Shown in pieces: positions 1 to 8,974 of a stretch of DNA of 47,302 nucleotides. Source of the DNA: Lentisphaerota bacterium (lineage in GTDB: Bacteria; Verrucomicrobiota; Lentisphaeria; Victivallales; Victivallaceae); the NCBI GenBank assembly GCA_015061685.1, contig SUWD01000019.1, forward strand, positions 1-47,302, in the 5' to 3' direction. The position numbers and the translations under genes are program-made. The notes under the pieces are model-generated. The model saw nothing but the letters and a program-made list of their open reading frames with translations, was not told where the DNA came from and made no database searches. Positions within the stretch are counted from its first letter, which is position 1. Each line of letters starts with the position of its first letter.

Positions 1-233
1 CAGAGAGTCTGATTGTGAATGTATGAGTCAAACCACCGCCACAGACAGCAGACCGCAAAAAACGATCAAGGCTCGACAACGGAGAGCCGCGACTTCCCGT
101 TTTTCTTTGTTCCACTTTCTTTTTCCGCAAAAAGAAAGTGGACGCAGGGGTGCAGGGGACGGCGTAAGTCCCCTGCAAAAAAGAGGTTTTGCAACAGCTT
201 CTTTTTTTACGGATGTTTCAATCCCCGGAAAGT
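1..233. repeat. Intergenic stretch with a copy of a dispersed hairpin repeat
   Basis: No gene is supported here. Positions 111-124 and 129-142 form a perfect 14-bp inverted repeat with loop CCGC. Read on the minus strand, the bases beyond it (down to about 63) match the tandem repeat at 21130-21355, sharing GTCGCGGC, CTCCGTTGTCG and GCCTTGATCG in the same order. A second perfect hairpin, 151-160 with 168-177, lies next to it. It is not followed by a T-run on either strand, so it is not a typical intrinsic terminator. Short reading frames crossing the region look like by-products of the repeat. Confidence 0.6.
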
Positions 234-2162
234 TCAGCGGATATTTTCCCAGAAAAACATGGCACAATCGTTACCGGGAATGGATGGGATGGTGTCGCCG
301 TTTTCGACGTTGGTCAATTTGATCCCGGCAGGAGGATCAAAGGAGAAACCACCCTTTCTGCGGTTGAAAAAGGCGGCGAATCCGTTACCTTTTTCATTTA
401 TCCGGCAGAATCCGTCCACCATTTTATCCGGTTCAAAGGTGCGGAAGTCGGTCAAATGTCCCTGTGAAGCGGCAAGGTTGAATGCAGCCGTGAATTTTTT
501 CAGCCGCTCTTTCTGTTCCGGGGTAAGCTGCCGCAGATCTCCGGCGGTCAGCGGGGCTCCGGCAAAGGAGGTCAGCATGGCTTCGGCATACTTTTCTCCC
601 TGAATGGCGAGCAGACCGTTGAGGATGCGTTCAGCGGGCAGACGTTTGAGGAAGCGGTAGAAACTTTTGCGTGCTTTGGCGATATCCTGGATATCCGGAT
701 TATCGGCGGCGATATTGGTGACGTGATGCAAAGTTGACAACTCCAAAGCGGCGATATTGGGTTTCTCCGTACCGAAAGTTTCAAAGCTGAAATCCACGAT
801 GATTTCCGGGAATTTTTCTGCCATTTTGTCCCGGATGTAAGTCATTCCCTCATAAATCGCTCCGAAAGAGTCTTCCCAGTTGCGGTGGTGGGCATGATCT
901 TTGGCATGACACCCGTAGGGGAGCAGTCCGTAAGGGGACATGACGCTGCTGAAGTCCAGTTTGAAGTAGCCGACCTGATATTTTTCTGCCAGCATATACA
1001 ACTCCTGCAGGAGATGTTCCCGGTAGGCAGAACCCAGGCAGAGGACATTGCCGGATTTGGAGTAATCGAAACCGAGGCGGCTGTTTTTGCCGTCATATTG
1101 TTTGGCGAAGAAATTATCCGGCAGATTTTTTCTGCCGTAATCAGTTCCGATATTGAGCCATAATCCGAAGGTCATTCCGGCGTCACGGACGCTTTGGGAT
1201 ATGACTTCCAGACCGTGAGGGAATTTTTCTTTATCCACGGCGTGATCATCATTGTTGAACCAGCCGTCGTCAAGCACGAAACTGCGGTAATTCAATCCGG
1301 CGGCATTTTTTATGAGTGATACGATCAGGTCATGGTTGATATTTTTGAGAAATGGTATCCATGTGCAGTACATGATCCCTTCCGGGCAATTCATTTCAGG
1401 AAGCTGTTTCCGGATCAATGCCCGGAAATCCTGTGCTGAATTTTCATCGTTCAAAGAGCCTTTGTAGAGCGAAAAAATGGAATCCGGAGAGCGGAAAGAT
1501 TCGCCCGGAGCGAGAATTCTGGCAAAGGGGGCTGAACTCATATTAAGGGCATTCAAAGCGTTGTTCCAGACCGGATAGATCATCATGTAACGCAGTATTC
1601 CCGGAGCTGATGACCCCATGAACCAGCCGGCATCCAGAGATTCATCGTGACCGCGAACCATATCTTCATTGCCTTCGCAAGTAAAACAGAGAGCCTGCGG
1701 ATCATCGTTGAATCCGGCGTAAAGGTTGCAGTTTGCGATTTTTCCGGGGGCGGCACAGGTGTCGTCAAAAACGAGTTTATTGATTTTGATATCGTTCTGC
1801 CGGGTATTTTTCAATGTAATGTGCTTGCGGTAGCCGCAAATGCCGGGGTAGATGTTGTAAGATACGGCAACTTCGATACCGTCTATGGTGAAATAAAAGG
1901 TGAGGGTATTTCCGGATCTTTCTTCCCGGATGAATTCCGGGGCAAACTCATTGACTTCGGTATTTCCGTCAACGATACGGACGATATTGCTCATCCAGCT
2001 GGAGAACATCCGGTCGTCAAGGGAAAATTGGAATTCTCTTGCAGGTGAGGGGAGATACTCCATATTTGAGCGTTTGTCGATCATGGAAACCGAGCGGATA
2101 CCGGAAGCGGATACTTCAAAAACTCTGCGGAAAACCTCATTTTCAAGTGTATAAAATGCCAT
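234..2162 (-). CDS. Alpha-galactosidase-like glycoside hydrolase (GH36/melibiase type)
   Basis: A 642-residue protein with no signal peptide, so probably a cytoplasmic enzyme hydrolysing terminal alpha-galactosides from imported oligosaccharides. The N-terminal ~250 residues are beta-rich, as in the GH36 supersandwich domain. The middle is a TIM barrel with LDDGW at 297-301 and the nucleophile motif FKLDFS at 400-405, where Asp403 is the expected nucleophile. The general acid/base is harder to place: the usual CSGGG stretch is replaced by VDFSFETFG near 456-464. GH36/GH27-type catalysis retains configuration. The start has an AAAGG about 10 bases upstream. It lies 26 bp after the 5'-nucleotidase gene and may share its promoter. 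Family is well supported; the exact sugar specificity is not. Confidence 0.82.
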   Translation of the reverse strand: MAFYTLENEVFRRVFEVSASGIRSVSMIDKRSNMEYLPSPAREFQFSLDDRMFSSWMSNIVRIVDGNTEVNEFAPEFIREERSGNTLTFYFTIDGIEVAVSYNIYPGICGYRKHITLKNTRQNDIKINKLVFDDTCAAPGKIANCNLYAGFNDDPQALCFTCEGNEDMVRGHDESLDAGWFMGSSAPGILRYMMIYPVWNNALNALNMSSAPFARILAPGESFRSPDSIFSLYKGSLNDENSAQDFRALIRKQLPEMNCPEGIMYCTWIPFLKNINHDLIVSLIKNAAGLNYRSFVLDDGWFNNDDHAVDKEKFPHGLEVISQSVRDAGMTFGLWLNIGTDYGRKNLPDNFFAKQYDGKNSRLGFDYSKSGNVLCLGSAYREHLLQELYMLAEKYQVGYFKLDFSSVMSPYGLLPYGCHAKDHAHHRNWEDSFGAIYEGMTYIRDKMAEKFPEIIVDFSFETFGTEKPNIAALELSTLHHVTNIAADNPDIQDIAKARKSFYRFLKRLPAERILNGLLAIQGEKYAEAMLTSFAGAPLTAGDLRQLTPEQKERLKKFTAAFNLAASQGHLTDFRTFEPDKMVDGFCRINEKGNGFAAFFNRRKGGFSFDPPAGIKLTNVENGDTIPSIPGNDCAMFFWENIR

Positions 2163-2188
2163 TAATAAAAAACCTTTTTTCAGTATTG

Positions 2189-3115
2189 TTATTTTGCCGC
2201 AATTCCGAAAGGAATATGCACTGACGGAGTGAATTTTTGGGCGGCATCCAGATGCGGATGCTGCTGATCGTCAAAGAAAATATGGGGCTTCAGCGTTTCC
2301 AGTATTCTGCCCTTGTCCATGCCGCCAAGAAAATGGGTTTCATCCACGGTGATGTTCCAGCTGCGGAGCGTGTGGATCACCCGGCGGTGTGCCGGGGCAC
2401 TGCGGGCGGTGACGATCGAAGTTTTGAGAAAACGTTTGTACTGGGGATCATTTTCCTCCCGTTCATCTTCCAAATTCCGCAAATTGCCGAGTTTGCGGAA
2501 AAGATCGCCCAATGGACCGGGAGTGATGGCAGTTTCGGCATTGGCGGTTTCTGAAGCATAAAATGCTTTGATGCCTTCGGTTTGATAGATTTTTTCCGCA
2601 CTGTCATCGGCGATCACGCCGTCAAAGTCAAATGCCACCCGCAATTCCGCATCATTGGCATCATCACTTGCGGCACTGGGCAGCACCAAACCAGCCGGAT
2701 AACCGTTATTCAACGCTTCGGTCACATCAAATTCATTGCCGGAAAGAAAGAGCGAAACATTGTAAGCCGGGATGTAGCGGAAGGGCGAATTTCCCCTTGT
2801 AAATGCCGCCCGGATGATGCCGAGATTATAATGCTCAATACTGTTGAAAACTCTCATTCCGGTATCAGAATCGTTGCGGGAAAGCAAAACCACTTCCGCC
2901 GGTTGTTTTTCCGGGAAAACGGTGTTGAGTTCCAGAAATCTCCTGACAAAGGGAAACGCTATCCCCGGAGCAAGCACATCGTTTTCATGTTCCCGCTGAT
3001 ACTCCCGGTAGGCGCGCACGCCCTTTTTACGGAAGACAGTATCAGCTTCATCCAATGCAAAGAGTGCACTGGAAGCAACTGCAATAACTAATTTTTCTTC
3101 AATCGGGTATGCCAT
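2189..3115 (-). CDS. Cytosolic 5'-nucleotidase family protein (PF06189 type)
   Basis: A 308-residue protein resembling the 5-nucleotidase family that includes eukaryotic cytosolic 5'-nucleotidase I, a HAD-fold phosphatase that removes phosphate from nucleoside monophosphates. The HAD motif FDFDGVIADD lies near residues 162-171, with the two catalytic aspartates in DFDG. A C-terminal FFDDQQ near 277-282 fits the acidic metal-binding motif, and SIVTARSAP near 233-241 fits the Ser/Thr motif. The start is an ATG with AGGA about 10 bases upstream. A well-formed promoter sits at 3170-3198, and the leader contains a hairpin. Its pairing with an alpha-galactosidase is not obviously functional. Confidence 0.85.
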   Translation of the reverse strand: MAYPIEEKLVIAVASSALFALDEADTVFRKKGVRAYREYQREHENDVLAPGIAFPFVRRFLELNTVFPEKQPAEVVLLSRNDSDTGMRVFNSIEHYNLGIIRAAFTRGNSPFRYIPAYNVSLFLSGNEFDVTEALNNGYPAGLVLPSAASDDANDAELRVAFDFDGVIADDSAEKIYQTEGIKAFYASETANAETAITPGPLGDLFRKLGNLRNLEDEREENDPQYKRFLKTSIVTARSAPAHRRVIHTLRSWNITVDETHFLGGMDKGRILETLKPHIFFDDQQHPHLDAAQKFTPSVHIPFGIAAK

Positions 3116-3137
3116 AGGTTATTTTTCCTGTGATAAT

Positions 3138-3162
3138 CCGGCAAAGCTGTGCAGTTTGCCGG
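3138..3162 (-). promoter_or_regulatory. Hairpin in the 5' leader of the 5'-nucleotidase gene
   Basis: CCGGCAAA at 3138-3145 pairs exactly with TTTGCCGG at 3155-3162 around a 9-base loop. It lies between the predicted -10 and the start codon at 3115, so it would be in the untranslated leader. No riboswitch family was recognised. It may affect mRNA stability or translation, or be incidental. Confidence 0.4.
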
Positions 3163-3169
3163 TGTACTT

Positions 3170-3198
3170 ACTATACTGTGTAAATGTTACTTTTGCAA
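3170..3198 (-). promoter_or_regulatory. Promoter for the 5'-nucleotidase / alpha-galactosidase pair
   Basis: On the minus strand there is TTGCAA (3193-3198), a 17-bp spacer, then TATAGT (3170-3175). The same -10 TATAGT followed by a similar ATGTACA/AAGTACA stretch appears in front of the DUF6259 gene, so the two transcription units may be similarly controlled. Confidence 0.6.
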
Positions 3199-3362
3199 CC
3201 GTATAAATAATCATTTTCAGGAGAAATCTTTCGATCAAGGAGAGTCAACAGATCCACCGGTAAATTGTGCCGCTTCATTGATCTGCAGCACGATTCAAAA
3301 ACCGTCCGGTTGCGGCGGTAAAATTTCTCCGGGAGGCAAAATCGGCTTTAAAACAAAAAAAC

Positions 3363-3397
3363 ATCCCCGGCAGATCATAAAATCATCTGCCGGGGAT
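3363..3397 (-). terminator. Intrinsic terminator after the SGNH hydrolase gene
   Basis: A perfect 13-bp stem (3363-3375 with 3385-3397) with a 9-base loop. On the minus strand it is followed by a run of seven T. It lies 17 bp past the stop at 3415, so it should end the transcript running from 8820 to 3415. Confidence 0.85.
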
Positions 3398-3414
3398 ATC
3401 GGTAAATCCGGGAA

Positions 3415-5403
3415 TTATTTCTGTATTCCGGCGAAGTATTTCAGGAGCAATTCGGCAATAACTCTGCCGCCTTTGTCGGAAAGATGCACCCCGTCGGCGA
3501 TGAAAAGAGAAGCCTGATCTTTTTCCGCCCGCATCGGGTTGAGGATATCAACATAGTCAAAACCGTGTTTTGAGCAGATTTCCCGGTTGACTTTGTCGTA
3601 AGCATCGACCAATGCCGGTGCCCCGTACATGGTGATCGGCTTCCCGGCAGGGAAAGTTTTGTCATAATTAATGAATCGCCGGGGATCGGAGGGGCTGGGA
3701 GAGATCATCACGATTTTTGCCTGCGGTTCATTGACTTTGAGAATGGCGATCAATTCTTCAAAAGCCTTGCGTTGTTCGGCGGTTGAAACCAGCGGTTTGG
3801 TGAAGCGGGTTTTACGGTCTGAACGTGTGTCATTTTGTCCGAGGAAAATGAAGATAATATCATATTTTTCTTTGAAAATATCATTGTACATCTCTTGCCG
3901 GTAAGCCGGATTTTTTCCGTTTCTGCCATTCATTCTCTGAACCACCCGCAAAATATAATCTCCGCCGACACCGGCATTGTGGAAATTGAATTTGCCCGGA
4001 TTGTATTTATTCATCCAGAAAGCGAGGCGGTCGATGTAGTTGTAACCACGGTAATAATCGGAGAGACTGTCTCCGATGAAAAGGACATTGAGTGGTTTTT
4101 CAAGCTTGATCTTTTTGGCTGTTGCATTGGTTGCATTGTAAATAGCGGCATCTTCGGTAAAAACATAAGCACCGGCGAAAGCACCTTTTCTTGCGGCGGT
4201 AATCGTAAGCAGTCCGGAATCATTTTTACCGGGGATGGCAGAGATATTTCCATTGGCATCGGCTTTTTGAATGGCAACTGTGGAACTGCTTTTGCAGCTT
4301 TGGGTGATGAAAATTTCACTTTCCGGCATGGAGGAGTTGAAACTGACCGGCGAAGCCTGATCTCCGGCGGTGATGATCTGCAAAGGAGTTGCTGCAGTGA
4401 TCTTTGCATCATTATCGGTAAAGAGACGCATGGAGAAGTTGCGGACGAAAATGGTGTTGTTTCCGAGGATCTGGATGTAAGGCATGATCTGCCGGTAACA
4501 CTTTGTCAATTCGATCTCGAACTCATAAACGGCGAAATTCTCCTCAAGTTTCATCGGTTTTCCGGAGATGTATTCATAGCCGGGGTTGCTTCCTTTGGGG
4601 CCGTAGGCGAGGATGCCGGAAACAAATTCTCCGGTGCCGGAAGCCAGGAGACGGAATTTAAGTTTTTTTCCGGGAATAAATTCGGTATTACGCTGAACCG
4701 GGGTAAAGGATCTGCCGAAAAATTCACCGTTGCGTTCACCGGAAGAGAGTTTCAGTACTTTGAATCCGTCAACGGCGACAGATTCGGTTTTTCCCGGCCA
4801 GTATTTGGGAGTATTCCAGGAGGATATTCCATCGTTAAAGCGGTCGGTACGCAGATCGACAGAGCTTTTTCCGGGGGTGGCGGTGGAAGCGGCAGCGGTT
4901 TTTCCCGGAGCGGTTAATTCAAGTTTGAAATTGCTGACAAAAGCTTCGCCGTCACCGCAGAGCTGGATCATGGGAAGCACCTGCCGGTATGCCTCGGGGA
5001 GTTTTACGGTATAGACAAAGGTTTTCTCTTCGGCGGCAAGTTGAGTGCTTTTGCCGGGCAGATAGATGATTTCTTCGGGAGTTCCGATGGTGTAACAGAT
5101 CAGTCCGGCGGTCAATTCGCCCTGTCCTTTTGCTCCGAGTGTGATTTTGAATTCCATTTCCTGCTGATATTTCAACTGTCTGACCGGGGCGTATGCTCTG
5201 CACATGGTATTATTGTTTCTGACAGTTGATTTCATGTGGAGAGATCCGCCGGATTCAGCAGACCATTTGCTTGTGCCGATCCAGTAGGATGGGGTTGACC
5301 ACGGAGCGATCCTGTCTTTGAATTCATGGGAAGAAATCAGTTCCGCTTCGAGGCGGAAAAATGCTGTCAACACCAGCATTGTTGCGAAGATTGATTTTTT
5401 CAT
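3415..5403 (-). CDS. Secreted SGNH/GDSL hydrolase with duplicated N-terminal beta domains
   Basis: A 662-residue exported protein: residues 1-20 are a signal peptide ending near LEA. Two related domains of about 150 residues follow (roughly 22-170 and 180-325). Both share a start like DRxxxxxSxWxTPxYW and an end like YRQxxPxIQxxGxxxxFVxNF, so they arose by duplication and look like carbohydrate-binding jelly rolls. An Ig-like linker leads to the catalytic SGNH domain, with GDSLS (block I), the Gly of NAGVGGD (II), LGQND (III) and DGVHLS (V, catalytic Asp and His). Such enzymes deacylate polysaccharides. It sits 18 bp after the DUF6259 gene in one operon, with AAGGTG as ribosome site, suggesting joint attack on one glycan. 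The substrate is unknown. Confidence 0.85.
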   Translation of the reverse strand: MKKSIFATMLVLTAFFRLEAELISSHEFKDRIAPWSTPSYWIGTSKWSAESGGSLHMKSTVRNNNTMCRAYAPVRQLKYQQEMEFKITLGAKGQGELTAGLICYTIGTPEEIIYLPGKSTQLAAEEKTFVYTVKLPEAYRQVLPMIQLCGDGEAFVSNFKLELTAPGKTAAASTATPGKSSVDLRTDRFNDGISSWNTPKYWPGKTESVAVDGFKVLKLSSGERNGEFFGRSFTPVQRNTEFIPGKKLKFRLLASGTGEFVSGILAYGPKGSNPGYEYISGKPMKLEENFAVYEFEIELTKCYRQIMPYIQILGNNTIFVRNFSMRLFTDNDAKITAATPLQIITAGDQASPVSFNSSMPESEIFITQSCKSSSTVAIQKADANGNISAIPGKNDSGLLTITAARKGAFAGAYVFTEDAAIYNATNATAKKIKLEKPLNVLFIGDSLSDYYRGYNYIDRLAFWMNKYNPGKFNFHNAGVGGDYILRVVQRMNGRNGKNPAYRQEMYNDIFKEKYDIIFIFLGQNDTRSDRKTRFTKPLVSTAEQRKAFEELIAILKVNEPQAKIVMISPSPSDPRRFINYDKTFPAGKPITMYGAPALVDAYDKVNREICSKHGFDYVDILNPMRAEKDQASLFIADGVHLSDKGGRVIAELLLKYFAGIQK

Positions 5404-5421
5404 AAAAACACCTTTCTATTT

Positions 5422-8400
5422 TTATTTAGAGTTATCTTCGTGATATTCCGTTATTTCAAGATCGTCGGCGTAAACATTGCCGCCGGACTTTTCATTGTAG
5501 AAAAAGACACTGCTGTTGAATACATCTTTATCGGTTTTGAATTTGAGTGTAACGGTGTGCCATTTGCCGTCTGCCGGAGCTGAAGCACTGGCGTAACATC
5601 TGACCTTGCTGCGGGATGAGTAGTTGAATACTGCCAGCGAGCCTTGAGTTGCCGGGTCCCGTTTGAATTTGACTTTCAGGATATAAGTTTTATCCGGTTC
5701 GAAAGCGGCGGGGACTTTTTTCCAGAGTTTTTTTTCATTGTCGCCTGCAATACACAAAACCCCATTGGGTTCTCCGTCAAAATTTTCTATTGCCGGAGAA
5801 TCTTTTTCCGGGGCGAGATATCCGAAAGAGCGGAAAAATTCCTGTTCGGTAAAACCGGCAAATTTCTGCAGAGCTGCTGCAGCTTTGGCGGCATCGTTTT
5901 CGTCATCCATCAATAATTCGATTTCCATAGGTTCAAGATTTATGGCGTACTCTTTTCCGGTAACGGGGGTGATTCTGCCGTTGCGTCTGCAGCTGAAAAA
6001 TTTTCCATCCGGGAGTATAGCTGTTGCCCCGGCACTGCTTGAGGAGGTATTGACCAGAATGATCACTCTTTTTCCATTCTGCCGGTTTTGCCATACGGCA
6101 TGGAGGATTTCCGGCATGGTGACATTTTCATAACGTCCCCGGCTGTCGCCCCATTGGGTAGTTTGTGACTTGGGCGGGATGGTGAAATCCATCTGGCGGC
6201 ACATTTGACCGCCGTTGAAGTAATTGAGCAGGTGGTTACGCAAATGCATCATCTGTTTGACGTAAGATGCTCTTTTCCGCTGCTGGTAGAGTCGTTCAGC
6301 CATGAACCAGCCGAATTGTTCGCCGTAGAGCAGCTGGGTAGCGGTTTTTACGAAAAAAGATTCTTTTTCGTGATGTCCGAAGGTTCTGCCGGTAAACTGG
6401 GTCAAGCCGCCGTAAACTGCGGAGAAAAGCGGGATTTGGTTGTTGTCTGTCCACCGCCAGGAGAGGAATCCGTCGAAAAAGCGGAGATGGGCATCGGCGG
6501 CATCTTCGGTATCATGAGCCAAAGAGGGGTATTTCTCCTGCAGTTTGCTGATTTTTTCAAACATCTTTGAGTATCCCTGCTGCCAGAATTCCGGGTGATT
6601 GGGAGTATGACCGTGAGCGGCGGAAAAGCACTGACGGGGGTAGGAGGCTCCGACCTGATCGTGATAAACAGCGTCAAAATCTTCATCTGCAGTTCTTTGG
6701 GTGACTTCCAGAATTTTGTCCTGCCACGGTTGGTAATAGGGGCACATCACCACGTCCCGGCACTCTTTGCGGTATCTTTCATAAAGGAATTTGCCTCTTT
6801 CATCAATTACTGCCGCCGGTTTGCCGTGAGAGGAAAACTGCCAATCGCTTTTGAATCCGGGACCGTCCAATTCCGACCAGAGCTTGGTGTCGATATATGC
6901 TTTTACCCGGACGCCGTCCTTGTGCATTTGCTGATTTGCCCGTTTGACATTTTCATAAGCGATATAGTGCGGCCATCCGGCTTTAGCACTGTTGTACCAG
7001 TGATACCAGTGGATAGCAGTGGGCAGCTGGAAGTAATTCTGAATTTTTTTCATCATTGCCGGAGTAGCTTCAATGGCAGGAGTTCCGTTGTGGGTGAAGT
7101 GGAGTATCCAGAGCATATTTTCCAGATACCATTTGGGTGTCGGACGGAATTTCGGTTTGGTCCACGAACCTTTTTTCATGGCGAATCGCTTGTAAGTCAT
7201 TGCCGCATCGAACCAGTTTCCGGGGATCAATTCAATTACAGCGGAATTGCTTTTTTCCGGGGCATTGCCGCCTTTTTTTCCGGGAGCAAATGGAACTGGG
7301 GAACTCCAGCACAATTCAAGTGCGTGGTTGCGTCCGGTGATAACATACTGTTTCATCCCGGCATCCGGATCTTCCGGGGAGAGGTAAACTCCGGAAGCAT
7401 CATCGCAGTAAGCACCGAACTGCATGGACATCGCACCGCTGGGATACCAGAAATCGGGGCGTCCGAGGTAAGGATTTTTCACCGGATCAAAGTGGAGGAT
7501 ACCGGACATGAATGGATGGACGAGATATGATTTCCCCTGCTTCATTTCTTTAAGTTGGACTACCGGGAAATCGAACATGGTGACCTGAAAATCCGGATTT
7601 TTGTTTATGAAATCCGCCGCCATTTCCAAGCGGTTTTTCAGGAGTTTGATTTTGAGGGAGACGGAGATACCGTCGATACTTTCCCAACAGGTTTCCCAAG
7701 AATCAGTGGAAGTTGCGGTATTCTGCCATTTCCCGATACTTTTGATGGTATGTTTACGGTTTTTGAGATTACCTTTGATCTGCCATGACAGCGGATTTTT
7801 TCCGAATATCCCCCGCTGGGAATCAAGGTCGAAAATGCCGAGGATCGGGGAGGGACCGGAATTTTTACCCTCGGCGATGAGCAGCACCATTCTGCCGGAG
7901 GCAAGCAGTTTGATATCGGAATCTTTTTGCCAGAGGTCGAGGCATTGGATATTGTCTGCGGCATTGACGGCGGCGAAGTTGTTTTCCAGGACAGAAGACA
8001 ACCGGGTTTGTTCAAAACCGTTGGCACTTGCACGGCGGATGGAATCAACCAGGAACTTTGTCAGGGGAAGTTGTGCTGCTTTTTCGGATTTCTCCAGAAT
8101 TTTTGCCAGTTCAGGTGAGGGGGGGATAACTCCGGTGAGGTCGATTTTTACCAATTTTGATTTGGCGGCAAGCCTGTGAACCTCATCATCATTCAATGCT
8201 TTGCCGATGATCTGCATTTCGGCGATATCTCCGTGGATATCCCAGATGTCGCCGTTGATTCCGCATCCGTTGCCCCACCGGATAGGGGTATCATCCATAT
8301 CCGGCACATTATTTACGGTGGTGGTATATTTTGCTTCGCCGTTGATATATAAAGTGATGAGAGTTTTTCTCACGCCCTGTTCCGGTTCGATCACCGGGAG

Positions 8401-8820
8401 GAGGGTGACGCTCCAGACTGCCCATTGATTGTAATTTGGAGTTTTGACGGTTATGGAAAGCGGCACTGCCCATGAATTACCGTCCTTGAAGTTGATATAG
8501 AGCTGGTCGCACCAGTTATCGCTGCGGCGGCCGAAAACGAATTCTCCACCTTTTGAAGCGATAATATCATGCTGATAGATGATACGTTTCTGCTCATCAT
8601 ATCCGCTGCCGGTGATTTTTTTCCGCCGGTTGAGCCGGACGGTGGCGGAGATGGTCAGACCGTTGGGCCGGACGTGGATTTTTTCATTGCTTTCGGCAAA
8701 TCCTCCGCCATTCGGGGTGGAGAAATGGGTTCCGCTGAATTTGGCATTACCGGAGATTTTCAATCCGGCGGCACAGAAAAGCATTTGAAAGGTCAGCAGG
8801 AATGTAATTACATTTTTCAT
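5422..8820 (-). CDS. Large secreted DUF6259-type putative glycoside hydrolase with LamG and C-terminal binding domain
   Basis: A 1132-residue exported protein with a signal peptide at about 1-18. Residues ~20-230 look like a concanavalin/LamG jelly roll, with hydrophobic strands and a DGNSWAVP turn. A central region (~330-960) resembles DUF6259, a TIM-barrel family related to melibiase-like hydrolases. It carries YHWYNSAKAGWPHY, VKAYIDTKLWSE, DAVYHDQVGASYP and DTEDAADAHLRFFDG, which supply candidate catalytic acids in YHDQ and DTED. The last ~150 residues form another beta-sandwich ending near DDLEIT, typical of a carbohydrate-binding module. First gene of a unit with the SGNH esterase. I did not see a clear ribosome site. 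The enzymatic role is inferred from the fold family only. Confidence 0.72.
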   Translation of the reverse strand: MKNVITFLLTFQMLFCAAGLKISGNAKFSGTHFSTPNGGGFAESNEKIHVRPNGLTISATVRLNRRKKITGSGYDEQKRIIYQHDIIASKGGEFVFGRRSDNWCDQLYINFKDGNSWAVPLSITVKTPNYNQWAVWSVTLLPVIEPEQGVRKTLITLYINGEAKYTTTVNNVPDMDDTPIRWGNGCGINGDIWDIHGDIAEMQIIGKALNDDEVHRLAAKSKLVKIDLTGVIPPSPELAKILEKSEKAAQLPLTKFLVDSIRRASANGFEQTRLSSVLENNFAAVNAADNIQCLDLWQKDSDIKLLASGRMVLLIAEGKNSGPSPILGIFDLDSQRGIFGKNPLSWQIKGNLKNRKHTIKSIGKWQNTATSTDSWETCWESIDGISVSLKIKLLKNRLEMAADFINKNPDFQVTMFDFPVVQLKEMKQGKSYLVHPFMSGILHFDPVKNPYLGRPDFWYPSGAMSMQFGAYCDDASGVYLSPEDPDAGMKQYVITGRNHALELCWSSPVPFAPGKKGGNAPEKSNSAVIELIPGNWFDAAMTYKRFAMKKGSWTKPKFRPTPKWYLENMLWILHFTHNGTPAIEATPAMMKKIQNYFQLPTAIHWYHWYNSAKAGWPHYIAYENVKRANQQMHKDGVRVKAYIDTKLWSELDGPGFKSDWQFSSHGKPAAVIDERGKFLYERYRKECRDVVMCPYYQPWQDKILEVTQRTADEDFDAVYHDQVGASYPRQCFSAAHGHTPNHPEFWQQGYSKMFEKISKLQEKYPSLAHDTEDAADAHLRFFDGFLSWRWTDNNQIPLFSAVYGGLTQFTGRTFGHHEKESFFVKTATQLLYGEQFGWFMAERLYQQRKRASYVKQMMHLRNHLLNYFNGGQMCRQMDFTIPPKSQTTQWGDSRGRYENVTMPEILHAVWQNRQNGKRVIILVNTSSSSAGATAILPDGKFFSCRRNGRITPVTGKEYAINLEPMEIELLMDDENDAAKAAAALQKFAGFTEQEFFRSFGYLAPEKDSPAIENFDGEPNGVLCIAGDNEKKLWKKVPAAFEPDKTYILKVKFKRDPATQGSLAVFNYSSRSKVRCYASASAPADGKWHTVTLKFKTDKDVFNSSVFFYNEKSGGNVYADDLEITEYHEDNSK

Positions 8821-8876
8821 GGTAAGTTGTCTGACTGTGATATTTAACGTTGTTGCACAAGAATTGTTTTGTACAT

Positions 8877-8905
8877 ACTATACTTGCTTCACAGCTTTTT
8901 GACAA
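8877..8905 (-). promoter_or_regulatory. Promoter for the DUF6259-SGNH unit
   Basis: On the minus strand there is TTGTCA (8900-8905), a 17-bp spacer, then TATAGT (8877-8882), about 57 bp before the start codon at 8820. The remaining gap down to the DUF1501 operon end at 8975 holds no other clear feature. Confidence 0.65.
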
Positions 8906-8974
8906 GGGTAAAAATGTAACATTTTAGGGCAATTTTGTCACATCCGGGAGTGTATTACTGAATAGCTGTGTCTT

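Noticed and set aside
3835..4917. Frame of 360 codons opposite the SGNH hydrolase
   Set aside because: Antisense shadow; composition rich in Gly, Phe and Ile with no domain.
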